From NCBI GenBank assembly GCA_964555565.1, contig CAZKTF010000201.1, positions 1 through 6,851 on the forward strand: a DNA stretch of 6,851 nucleotides, written 5' to 3'. The position numbers were made by a program, and so were the translations under genes. Every line of letters starts with the position of its first letter. Positions within the stretch are counted from its first letter, which is position 1. The stretch comes from CAZKTF01 sp964555565 (GTDB taxonomy: Bacteria; Planctomycetota; JAJSAM01; JAKLKS01). Below the pieces are notes generated by a model. It had not been told where the DNA came from, did not search any database, and was given only the letters and a program-made list of their open reading frames with translations. This document shows, piece after piece, positions 1 through 4,874 of this stretch.

Positions 1-1
1 C

Positions 2-403
2 CGGGCGGCGTCCGGCGCGCTCCGGGACGCCGGGCGCCCGCCGCGGCGCTCCCCCCCGGCGCCGGCCACGGAAGTCCCCGTGGAGCGCGGGCGGCTCGTC
101 GTGGACCTGGCGGCCACCCCCGTCCCGGTCCACCGGGGGCGGCGGTTCGCCTCGCCCGCGTGGCCCGAGACCGTCCTCGCCGTCCGCATCTCCCCCGACC
201 ACGTGGCCGTGGTGACGGCGGACTGCCCGCGCTGCGGAGGCGACCTGTTCTACGACGCCGCCGGGGACGCCGTCCTCTGCACCCCCTGCCGCCTCTCCTT
301 CCGTCTCGACGGCCAACCCCGCGCGGGAGCGCCGGTCACGCCGCTCCGGGTCTACCTCGGCCACCTGGCGGGGCCCCGGCTGGAGATTGAGGCTGCGCCG
401 TGA
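2..403 (+). CDS. Rieske-like small protein with four cysteines (CxxC-x14-CxxC), 5' end probably outside the window
   Basis: The frame is open from the left edge to a TGA at 401-403. A GTG at 80, with a weak GGAAG five bases upstream, could start a 107-residue protein. I favour a longer protein because the in-frame upstream residues end in an Ala/Pro-rich linker (APATEVPVERG), as is common between an export signal and a Rieske domain. Counted from GTG-80, the C-terminal half follows the Rieske pattern: a strand (TVLAVRIS), a first ligand loop (CPRCGGDLFYD, 49-59), a second loop (CTPCRLSFRLDG, 67-78), then a TPL-x-x-Y tail. In canonical Rieske proteins these loops read CTHxGCxxxYD and CPCHGSxFxxxG, with the same spacing. 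Here both histidines are absent and cysteines sit at 49, 52, 67 and 70. That predicts a zinc-ribbon or rubredoxin-like metal site rather than a Rieske [2Fe-2S] cluster. The role is unknown. It is convergent with the CAP gene, and a palindrome cluster begins 24 bp after the stop. Confidence 0.6.
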   Translation, partial: RAASGALRDAGRPPRRSPPAPATEVPVERGRLVVDLAATPVPVHRGRRFASPAWPETVLAVRISPDHVAVVTADCPRCGGDLFYDAAGDAVLCTPCRLSFRLDGQPRAGAPVTPLRVYLGHLAGPRLEIEAAP

Positions 404-426
404 CGACCGGGCGTTCGCTCACGCTA

Positions 427-493
427 GGGGTCAGACCCCACGTCCATTCGCGAATCTGCAAACGCGCCCGAGTCACGCGTGGGGTCTGACCCC
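427..493. repeat. 67-bp paired-core stem-loop module 1
   Basis: Two 13-bp cores (427-439 with central A, 481-493 with central T) flank 41 bp. The central bases are complementary, so the cores form a perfect inverted repeat, and the pairing continues inward for ACG/CGT. This gives 16 uninterrupted base pairs (427-442 with 478-493), then a possible T-G wobble and a loop of about 33 bases. The loop contains a separate 10-bp palindrome, ATTCGCGAAT, at 446-455. The first core lies 23 bp after the stop codon of the Rieske-like gene. Confidence 0.8.
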
Positions 494-520
494 ACGTGCA
501 TTCGCCAATTTGCAAACGCG
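427..520. repeat. Two tandem 40-bp direct repeats, period 54 bp
   Basis: Positions 427-466 and 481-520 match at 36 of 40 bases by eye. Each begins with the 13-bp core, continues ACGT-x-CATTCGC and ends TGCAAACGCG. The four differences are the core centre (A/T) and three substitutions in the tail. One of these breaks the ATTCGCGAAT palindrome in the second copy. A 14-bp spacer separates the units. This looks like duplication followed by limited divergence. Confidence 0.8.
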
Positions 521-521
521 T

Positions 522-588
522 GGGGTCTGACCCCGCGTATCAGAGGCCACCGTTTGCAAACGCTGGCGACACGCAGGGGTCAGACCCC
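522..588. repeat. 67-bp paired-core stem-loop module 2
   Basis: Two cores (522-534 with central T, 576-588 with central A) again flank exactly 41 bp. The cores are perfectly complementary to each other, with one more outer pair (T521-A589). After a one-base bulge at A575, GCGT (535-538) pairs with ACGC (571-574). The internal 41 bp carries CGTTTGCA (551-558) at the same offset as in the reverse complement of module 1's interior. The rest of the interior has diverged, so module 2 may be an inverted, older relative of module 1. Confidence 0.75.
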
Positions 589-590
589 AG

Positions 591-604
591 GCGTTTGCAA
601 ACGC
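591..604. repeat. 14-bp perfect palindrome GCGTTTGCAAACGC
   Basis: This sequence is identical to its own reverse complement. It sits 5 bp beyond the stop codon of the minus-strand CAP gene. A 13-base version lies at 551-563, and half-sites reading TGCAAACGCG lie at 457-466 and 511-520. It recurs together with the GGGGTCWGACCCC cores, so it appears to belong to the same repeat family or to be a second site for a bound protein. It has no adjoining T-run. Confidence 0.7.
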
Positions 605-609
605 GACGA

Positions 610-2283
610 TTAGCGCGGGTCGGGCTCGGGAGCGCAGTCCGGCCCCGGCGGGGGGAGGGAGTCCTTCGGGACGTCGAGTCCCCTCCCCCCCGCACCCCCG
701 AAGAGCTGCGTCCACAGGGTCCCGGAGCGCCCGCATCCGATGTCCGTCCAGCGGGCGCCGAGCATGTTGCGGTGGTGGCCCGAGGAGTGGAACCAGCCGT
801 CGAAGGCCTGGCGCCCGGTGGAGGGCCCGACGGCGATGTTCTCGCCCACGCCCCCGCCGTAGCCCTGCCGCGCCGCCCGCTTGCCCGGGGTCTCGAGCCC
901 GGGCGTCGCGTTGTCGTGCGCGAAGTACCCGTTCCTCCTCATGTGGATGGAGTGCCCGCGCGCCGCGCGCACGAGCCTCTCGTCCACCTTCACCGCCGGG
1001 CGGCCCATCATCCGGCGGTACTCGTTCACCGCGAGGACGCAGTCGCGCTCCTCGGGCGTGACCGAGGCGGGGACCCTCTCGTTGTAGGCCAGCGCCTTCG
1101 CGCAGTACTCGTCGGGGAGGAGCCGGGGGACGTCCACCGCGCGGGAGGACGCGGCCCGGACCGCGTCCGCCTCCGGCGGGTTGTCGGGGTCCGCCCTCCT
1201 GAGGAGCCCGTCCGCCTCCGCCACCAGGGCCAGGGCCTGCGCGAAGGAGGGCTCCCAGGCCGCCACCAGGTCCGCGGGCCGCTCCCAGGCCTCGCGCACG
1301 AGCCCGACGAGCCGGTCCACCTCCGCCTGCCCCTTGTGGTCGGGGCTCGGGTAGGGGTACGCGACGGGGTCCTCGATGACGGCCAGCGCGGCCGCGCGCC
1401 GCTTCTCCACCTCGGCCACGAGCCCCGCGCGGACCTTCGGGCTCGCGAGGGCCGGGTGGGTCGTGGCCTCCCTCGCCGTCGCGGCCCAGCGGGCCCGGAG
1501 CGCGCGGAGGAGCGGCTCCCGCGAGGTGCCCCCCAGCGCGACGAGCTCCTCCACGGCCGCGTGCCGCTCCTCCGGGTCCCTGCCGTCCACCCGCGCGAGC
1601 GCCTCGGCCACCCGGCGGTCGAGGACCGTCCTGTCCCGCGCCGTCGGGGCCACGAGCCGCCCGTCCTGCTCGACGTAGCCGCCCTCGGGGACGGGCTCCC
1701 CGCGCCACTTCGCGAGCCGCCGGGACACCTCGCGCGCGTCCGCCCCGGCCTTCAACGCCGCGAGGAGGCCCCGCTCCGCCCCCTCCCTCGCGCCGGCCTC
1801 GTGGAGCATCTGGGCCACGGGGAGCCACTCCGTCGGGCCGGGCCGCGCGCGTTCGACCAGGGCCGCGAGCCTCACCGCCGCCACGGAGGACCAGGGGAGG
1901 CGGCTGCGGCCCGCGGCGAGCCGGGCCTCCAACCCCTCTGCGTCCGCGGCGACGAGGTCCAGGGCCTGCCCGGTGCCGAGGTCGGCGGCCGTGAAGCGCT
2001 CCGGGTGCTCGCGGACCGCGCGGAGGAGGACCTCCAGCCCGTCCCGCGCGAGCACGATCTCCTCCTGCCGCGCCCCGATGCGGAGGAGGTCCTTCGGGTC
2101 CGTGGCCTCGGCGAAGGCGGCGTCGAGCGCGTCCGCCGCCGCGGCGAACCGACGGGCCGCGGCCAGGGCCTCCGCCGACCTGAGCCGGGCCTCGACCTTC
2201 CCCGCGGGGTCCTCCGCGCGCGCGGGCCCGGGGAGGAGGAGGAGCGCCGCGGCCAGCATCGCCGCGACGCGGAAGCGTGTCAT
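610..2283 (-). CDS. Secreted CAP-domain (SCP/PR-1-like) protein with long helical N-terminal region
   Basis: This is a 557-residue protein. The ATG at 2283-2281 shares one base with the TGA of the upstream amidohydrolase gene (TGATG), which suggests coupled translation. The start is supported by a clear signal peptide, with basic MTRFR, a hydrophobic Ala/Leu core and a cleavage site after PARA near residue 23, so the product should be exported. Residues 25-400 are alanine-, arginine- and leucine-rich and look helical, perhaps TPR- or HEAT-like. They include a WRGEPVPEGGYVEQDGRLV segment typical of a small linker. Residues about 411-530 form a CAP domain (Pfam CAP, PF00188), with N-x-x-R, GHSIHM (His444), YFAHD (His456), GENIA (Glu481), SGHHRNM (His503/504), DIGCG and a closing LWTQLFG. 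Bacterial CAP proteins are generally extracytoplasmic, and most have no known activity. The tail is Pro/Gly-rich. The function of the N-terminal region is unrecognised. Confidence 0.9.
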   Translation of the reverse strand: MTRFRVAAMLAAALLLLPGPARAEDPAGKVEARLRSAEALAAARRFAAAADALDAAFAEATDPKDLLRIGARQEEIVLARDGLEVLLRAVREHPERFTAADLGTGQALDLVAADAEGLEARLAAGRSRLPWSSVAAVRLAALVERARPGPTEWLPVAQMLHEAGAREGAERGLLAALKAGADAREVSRRLAKWRGEPVPEGGYVEQDGRLVAPTARDRTVLDRRVAEALARVDGRDPEERHAAVEELVALGGTSREPLLRALRARWAATAREATTHPALASPKVRAGLVAEVEKRRAAALAVIEDPVAYPYPSPDHKGQAEVDRLVGLVREAWERPADLVAAWEPSFAQALALVAEADGLLRRADPDNPPEADAVRAASSRAVDVPRLLPDEYCAKALAYNERVPASVTPEERDCVLAVNEYRRMMGRPAVKVDERLVRAARGHSIHMRRNGYFAHDNATPGLETPGKRAARQGYGGGVGENIAVGPSTGRQAFDGWFHSSGHHRNMLGARWTDIGCGRSGTLWTQLFGGAGGRGLDVPKDSLPPPGPDCAPEPDPR

Positions 2284-3146
2284 CAGGCCCCGAACACGCG
2301 CTGGGCGTTGGTCCGGAGGACCTTCTCCTTCACCGCCTCGGGGAGGGGGAGCGCGCGGAACGCCGCCACGTTCTCCGCGGGGGAGGGCACGCCGGGGGCA
2401 GGCCAGTCGGTACCCCAGAGGACCCGGTCCGCGATGGTCTCGAGCTTCGGGAGGTACTCGAGGAGGGTGGTCGGCGGGATCGAGGAGACGTCCACGTAGA
2501 CGTTGTGGAAGCGGCGCACGAGGAAGACGCAGGTGTCCATCCAGAGCGGCCGCCCCGCGTGGCAGAGGACGATCTTGAGGCGGGGGAAGTCGATGGCGAC
2601 GTCCTCCACGAGCAGCGGGTCGGAGAACTTGTTCCGCGCCCCGGGGAAGATGCTGGTCCCGGTGTGGAAGAGGACGGGGCGCCCGGCCTTCTGCGCCACC
2701 TCGTAGATCTGCTGGAGCGCGGGCGCGGTCCCGTCCGTGTAGCCGTTCGGCTTGAAGAGCTGGTGGGCCGGGTGGACCTTGAGGGCGCGGATCTTCAGCT
2801 CGTTGAAGAGCTGCTCGGTCTCGCCGTCGGGGTCCCGGCAGAGGCGGGCGTGGATCGAGCCCACGGCGAGCAGGCGGTCCGGGGCCTCGGCGCAGTACTT
2901 CGAGACCCAGGCGTTCACCTCCTCGGTGAAGCCCATGACCTCCTTGCTCACGTAGTTGACGAGCACGGCCTTCTCGATCCCCTGCTCGTCGAGGAACTTC
3001 AGGAACTCGGCGGGCTTCTCCATGCACTCGCGGACGCGGTCGAGGTCGGTCCGGCCGCGCTTCATGCGCTCCAGGACGTCCTGGCGCATCATCCCCCACG
3101 GCTGCACGTGCATGTGGGCGTCGAAGACGCCCTTGCCGTTCGGCAT
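2283..3146 (-). CDS. Amidohydrolase-2 family metal-dependent hydrolase
   Basis: This 287-residue protein has the length and layout of the Amidohydro_2 family (PF04909), a TIM-barrel metal hydrolase or decarboxylase. The visible metal-site residues are HMH at 11-13 on strand 1, His161 (LFHTG), His196 (LCHAGRP) and Asp247 (WGTDWP). The KVHP segment at 123-126 is also usual in this family. All expected ligands are present, so it should be active, and no signal peptide is seen. Family members act on carboxylated or lactone intermediates of aromatic and related degradation, but the substrate here cannot be read from sequence. It lies 9 bp after the acyl-CoA dehydrogenase gene and overlaps the CAP gene by one base, so it is the middle gene of an operon. 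The ATG at 3146-3144 has an excellent AGGAGGT ribosome site. Confidence 0.9.
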   Translation of the reverse strand: MPNGKGVFDAHMHVQPWGMMRQDVLERMKRGRTDLDRVRECMEKPAEFLKFLDEQGIEKAVLVNYVSKEVMGFTEEVNAWVSKYCAEAPDRLLAVGSIHARLCRDPDGETEQLFNELKIRALKVHPAHQLFKPNGYTDGTAPALQQIYEVAQKAGRPVLFHTGTSIFPGARNKFSDPLLVEDVAIDFPRLKIVLCHAGRPLWMDTCVFLVRRFHNVYVDVSSIPPTTLLEYLPKLETIADRVLWGTDWPAPGVPSPAENVAAFRALPLPEAVKEKVLRTNAQRVFGA

Positions 3147-3158
3147 GCCGACCTCCTA
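3147..3158 (-). promoter_or_regulatory. Ribosome binding site of the amidohydrolase gene, overlapping the upstream stop codon
   Basis: On the minus strand the sequence reads TAGGAGGTCGGC and then ATG. The TAG is the stop of the hydroxyacyl-CoA dehydrogenase gene and also begins the AGGAGG Shine-Dalgarno, which sits five bases before the start. Ribosomes finishing the first gene therefore end directly on the second gene's binding site. This favours coordinated translation and fixes the amidohydrolase start. Confidence 0.8.
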
Positions 3159-4088
3159 CGGGGTCCGCGGGAGGGCCTCGTCTCCCTCCCAGCGGTAGAA
3201 GCCCTCGCCCGTCTTCTTCCCGAGCCTCCCCTCGCGCACCAGCCGCCGGAGCACCCCGGGCGGCTCGTAGCGGGGGCTGCGGAGCTCCCGGGCGAGGTGC
3301 TCCGCGATGGCGAGCCGCACGTCGAGGCCCACGAGGTCCGTGAGGCGCAGCGGGCCCATGGGGTGGCGGTAGCCGAGCTCCATGGCCCGGTCGATGTCGG
3401 AGGCGGAGGCGACCCCCTCCTCCAGCATCCGCATCGCCTCGAGCCCGAGGACGACCCCGAGCCGGCTCGTGGCGAACCCGGGGGAGTCGCGGACGACGAT
3501 GGTCTCCTTGCCCATCCGCCGGCCCACCGCCAGCGCGGCGGCGAGCGTCGCCTCGGAGGTGGCCGGCGCGCGGACCACCTCGAGGAGCGGCATGGCCGGG
3601 ACCGGGTTGAAGAAGTGCATCCCGACCACGCGGTCCGGCCGCCCCGAGGCCTCCGCGATCCGGGAGACCGGGAGGGAGGAGGTGTTGGTCGCCAGGACGG
3701 CGTGCGCGGGGGCCCGGGCCCCCAGGCGCCGCAGCAGGTCGCGCTTCAGCTCGAGGTCCTCGTAGACCGCCTCCAGGACCAGGTCCGCGGAGGCCGCCGC
3801 GGCCTCCGCGTCGGGGTCGGTGCGCAGGCGCGCCTCGGCGGCCGCGGCGTCGGCGGCCGCGAGCTTCCCCTTCTCGACCCCCTTCCGGAGCGAGCGCCGG
3901 ATCTCGTCCCGCGCGCGATCGAGCGCCCCGGGGGAGACGTCCGTCAGGACGACCTCGTAGCCCGCCGTCGCCGCGACCTGCGCGATCCCGCGGCCCATCG
4001 TCCCGGCACCGACGACGAGGATGGTGCGGATCTCCAGCTTGCGGGGCCCTCCTCCCGGCGCGGCCGCTCCGGCCGGCACGGGATTCAT
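3156..4088 (-). CDS. 3-hydroxyacyl-CoA (3-hydroxybutyryl-CoA) dehydrogenase
   Basis: This 310-residue enzyme oxidises 3-hydroxyacyl-CoA to 3-ketoacyl-CoA with NAD+. Residues 23-50 form the Rossmann nucleotide site (VVGAGTMG, GxGxxG at 27-32), with Asp50 at the end of strand 2, as expected for NAD rather than NADP. LEAVYEDLELK (105-115) and NTSSLP (135-140, catalytic-region serine) follow. The catalytic His158 lies in GMHFFNPVP and its partner Glu170 in LLEVV. The C-terminal helical domain carries DSPGFATSRL, DIDRAMELGY-x-HPMGP and a closing KKTGEGFYRW. At 208 a serine replaces the asparagine usually found in the NRL motif. ATG-4088 adds about 18 Pro/Gly/Ala-rich residues before the usual N-terminus, and its ribosome site (GGGAAG) is weak. 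A CTG at 4037 preceded by GGGAGGAGGG is a possible alternative. It is the first gene of the minus-strand operon. The product is probably cytoplasmic and serves beta-oxidation or a related acyl-CoA route. Confidence 0.92.
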   Translation of the reverse strand: MNPVPAGAAAPGGGPRKLEIRTILVVGAGTMGRGIAQVAATAGYEVVLTDVSPGALDRARDEIRRSLRKGVEKGKLAAADAAAAEARLRTDPDAEAAAASADLVLEAVYEDLELKRDLLRRLGARAPAHAVLATNTSSLPVSRIAEASGRPDRVVGMHFFNPVPAMPLLEVVRAPATSEATLAAALAVGRRMGKETIVVRDSPGFATSRLGVVLGLEAMRMLEEGVASASDIDRAMELGYRHPMGPLRLTDLVGLDVRLAIAEHLARELRSPRYEPPGVLRRLVREGRLGKKTGEGFYRWEGDEALPRTP

Positions 4089-4146
4089 ACCGCTTCCCGG
4101 CCGGCGCGGCGATTCGAAACCGGCAGGGGCCGCGGGGAGGATCTGC

Positions 4147-4168
4147 GGGGCCCCCCGGGGGGCTCCCC
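4147..4168. repeat. GC inverted repeat upstream of the thioesterase (possible operator)
   Basis: GGGG, then the perfect 12-bp palindrome CCCCCCGGGGGG (4151-4162), then CT and CCCC. The outer GGGG/CCCC arms pair with a two-base bulge, and C4146-G4169 extends the match. It fills the -35 and spacer region upstream of the putative -10 at 4170. In DNA this GC-rich such a repeat could arise by chance, so an operator role is only a suggestion. Confidence 0.4.
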
Positions 4169-4169
4169 G

Positions 4170-4175
4170 TACACT
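4170..4175 (+). promoter_or_regulatory. Putative -10 element (TACACT) for a leaderless thioesterase transcript
   Basis: TACACT matches TATAAT at four of six positions, including the first two T/A and the last T. Exactly six bases separate it from the GTG at 4182, so transcription would be expected to begin at or within a base of the start codon. No Shine-Dalgarno sequence precedes the GTG. Both facts fit a leaderless mRNA. There is no recognisable -35. Confidence 0.4.
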
Positions 4176-4181
4176 CGCCCC

Positions 4182-4676
4182 GTGCCGCACTACAGCGCGT
4201 CCGTGAAGGTCCGGTTCGGGGAGATCGACCGCGCGGGGATCGTCTACTACCCCCGCTTCTTCCACTACTTCCACGTCGCCTTCGAGGAGTTCTTCGCCGA
4301 GTGCGTGGGGGTCCCCTACCACGTGATGCTCGACGAGAAGCGGACCGGGTTCCCGGCCGTCCACGTGGAGTGCGACTACCGGGCGCCGCTGAAGTTCGGC
4401 GACATCCTGGAGGTCCGGATCTCGGTCCTGGCGGTGGGGCGCTCCTCGGTGACCTTCCGGTACTCGGTGTGGCGCAAGCAGGACGCCGAGGTGGCCGCCG
4501 AGGCCCGCGTGACCGTCGTCTGCGTGGACCTGGACGGCTTCCGGCCCAGGGCGATCCCGGAGCCCTACCGCCTCGCCTTCCTGCGCTTCCTCGACGACGC
4601 GGCCGTCGCGCCCCCGCCCGCGCGGCACGCCCCGCGCGCGAGCCGCGGCGTCCGCCCGCCCCCGCGCCGTCGCTGA
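4182..4676 (+). CDS. Hotdog-fold acyl-CoA thioesterase (4-hydroxybenzoyl-CoA thioesterase/YbgC-like)
   Basis: This 164-residue protein belongs to the 4HBT/YbgC hotdog superfamily, whose members hydrolyse acyl- or aroyl-CoA thioesters to the free acid and CoA. The N-terminal signature VRFGEIDRAGIVYYPRFF (10-27) contains the usual catalytic Asp (Asp16) followed by AGIVYYP and the long central helix. The strands HVECDYRAPLKFGDILEVRI and SSVTFRYSVWR complete the fold. The pattern is closer to 4-hydroxybenzoyl-CoA thioesterase and YbgC than to PaaI, but the acyl group is not determinable. I chose GTG-4182 because it gives the standard N-terminus: the frame is open far upstream, but that part does not resemble the family. 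The last 25 or so residues are an Ala/Pro/Arg tail beyond the hotdog fold. It is divergent from the dehydrogenase operon and is followed 4 bp later by a repeat module. The product is cytoplasmic. Confidence 0.9.
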   Translation: MPHYSASVKVRFGEIDRAGIVYYPRFFHYFHVAFEEFFAECVGVPYHVMLDEKRTGFPAVHVECDYRAPLKFGDILEVRISVLAVGRSSVTFRYSVWRKQDAEVAAEARVTVVCVDLDGFRPRAIPEPYRLAFLRFLDDAAVAPPPARHAPRASRGVRPPPRRR

Positions 4677-4680
4677 CAGA

Positions 4681-4747
4681 GGGGTCAGACCCCGGGCGCC
4701 TCGCGCTGCGTGCCGCGTGCCCCCATGGGCGCCCGAGGTCAGACCCC
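4681..4747. repeat. 67-bp paired-core stem-loop module 3
   Basis: A perfect 13-bp core (4681-4693) and a second core with one change (4735-4747, GAGG for GGGG) are exactly 54 bp apart, as in the other two modules. The inner flanks are also inverted (GGGCGCC and GGCGCCC). Arms 4681-4700 and 4728-4747 therefore pair at 18 of 20 positions around a 27-base loop, and A4680-T4748 adds another pair. Unlike modules 1 and 2, both core centres are A and so mismatch. The interior is unrelated to theirs. It lies 4 bp after the thioesterase stop codon. A short direct repeat of the region after each core (GCGCCTCGC at 4696 and GTGCCTCGC at 4750) is also visible. Confidence 0.75.
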
Positions 4748-4861
4748 TGGTGCCTCGCTGTTCCGTGCTTCGGGGCCGGCGCCGCGTCTGGTAGAAAACG
4801 CGGCTTCCCGTCGGCGGGGGGTGGGGATGGGCCACCGCCCCGCCGCGCCCCGCGCTTCCAC

Positions 4862-4867
4862 GGAGGT
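4862..4867 (+). promoter_or_regulatory. Ribosome binding site of the aminopeptidase gene
   Basis: GGAGGT lies seven bases before the ATG at 4875. It selects this start over the in-frame ATG at 4827, which would add 16 residues of low-complexity sequence and has no comparable site. Confidence 0.75.
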
Positions 4868-4874
4868 CCCGGGC

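Larger units (their letters stand above)
404..609. repeat. Palindrome-rich convergent intergenic cluster
   Basis: This 206-bp gap lies between two converging genes and I see no gene in it. It holds four copies of the 13-bp near-palindrome GGGGTCWGACCCC at 427-439, 481-493, 522-534 and 576-588. The central base is A, T, T and A respectively. Sequences ending in TGCAAACGC follow each core (457-465, 511-519, 555-563, 596-604). Two of these are complete self-complementary palindromes. The whole gap is repetitive, stopping 5 bp short of the CAP stop codon. There is no T-run, so a classical intrinsic terminator is not supported, but the stem-loops could still mark or protect the 3' ends of both converging transcripts. 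Confidence 0.85.
4089..4181. promoter_or_regulatory. Divergent promoter region between dehydrogenase operon and thioesterase gene
   Basis: These 93 bp must contain the start signals for both directions. The rightward side has a -10-like TACACT just before the thioesterase GTG. On the leftward side the only AT-rich stretch is around TTTCGAATC (minus strand, about 4112-4120), with no convincing -35. The centre holds a strong GC inverted repeat (4147-4168). Shared control of the dehydrogenase and thioesterase is plausible but inferred only from position. Confidence 0.5.
4677..4874. other. Intergenic region: repeat module, then leader of the aminopeptidase gene
   Basis: I see no gene in these 198 bp. 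The first part (4681-4747) is a 67-bp paired-core repeat module. The second part is the leader of the aminopeptidase gene. Its only AT-rich hexamer, TAGAAA at 4792-4797, could be a weak -10, but the matching -35 position (TTCGGG, 4769-4774) is poor. A second in-frame ATG at 4827 lacks a good ribosome site. Confidence 0.6.

Noticed and set aside
427..588. Intrinsic transcription terminators
   Set aside because: The stems are strong but no run of T follows on either strand, so the standard rule is not met. A different 3'-end role remains possible.
404..609. CRISPR-like array, from the regularly spaced short repeats
   Set aside because: The cores are self-complementary palindromes, spacing alternates between 54 and 41 bp, the spacers are themselves related to each other, and no cas genes are present.
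885..906. Inverted repeat CCCGGG-GTCTCGAG-CCCGGG inside the CAP gene
   Set aside because: It is explained by coding: it encodes the repeated Thr-Pro-Gly segments (TPGLETPGK) with GC-rich codons.
496..2499. A 667-codon plus-strand open frame over the repeat cluster and the CAP gene
   Set aside because: It is antisense to the CAP gene, low-complexity in composition, and has no recognisable domain.
610..3099. One continuous minus-strand open frame of about 829 codons
   Set aside because: Only the part from 2283 down to 610 is a gene (CAP protein with signal peptide). The upstream part is an out-of-frame reading of the amidohydrolase gene and is Arg/Pro/Gly-rich noise.
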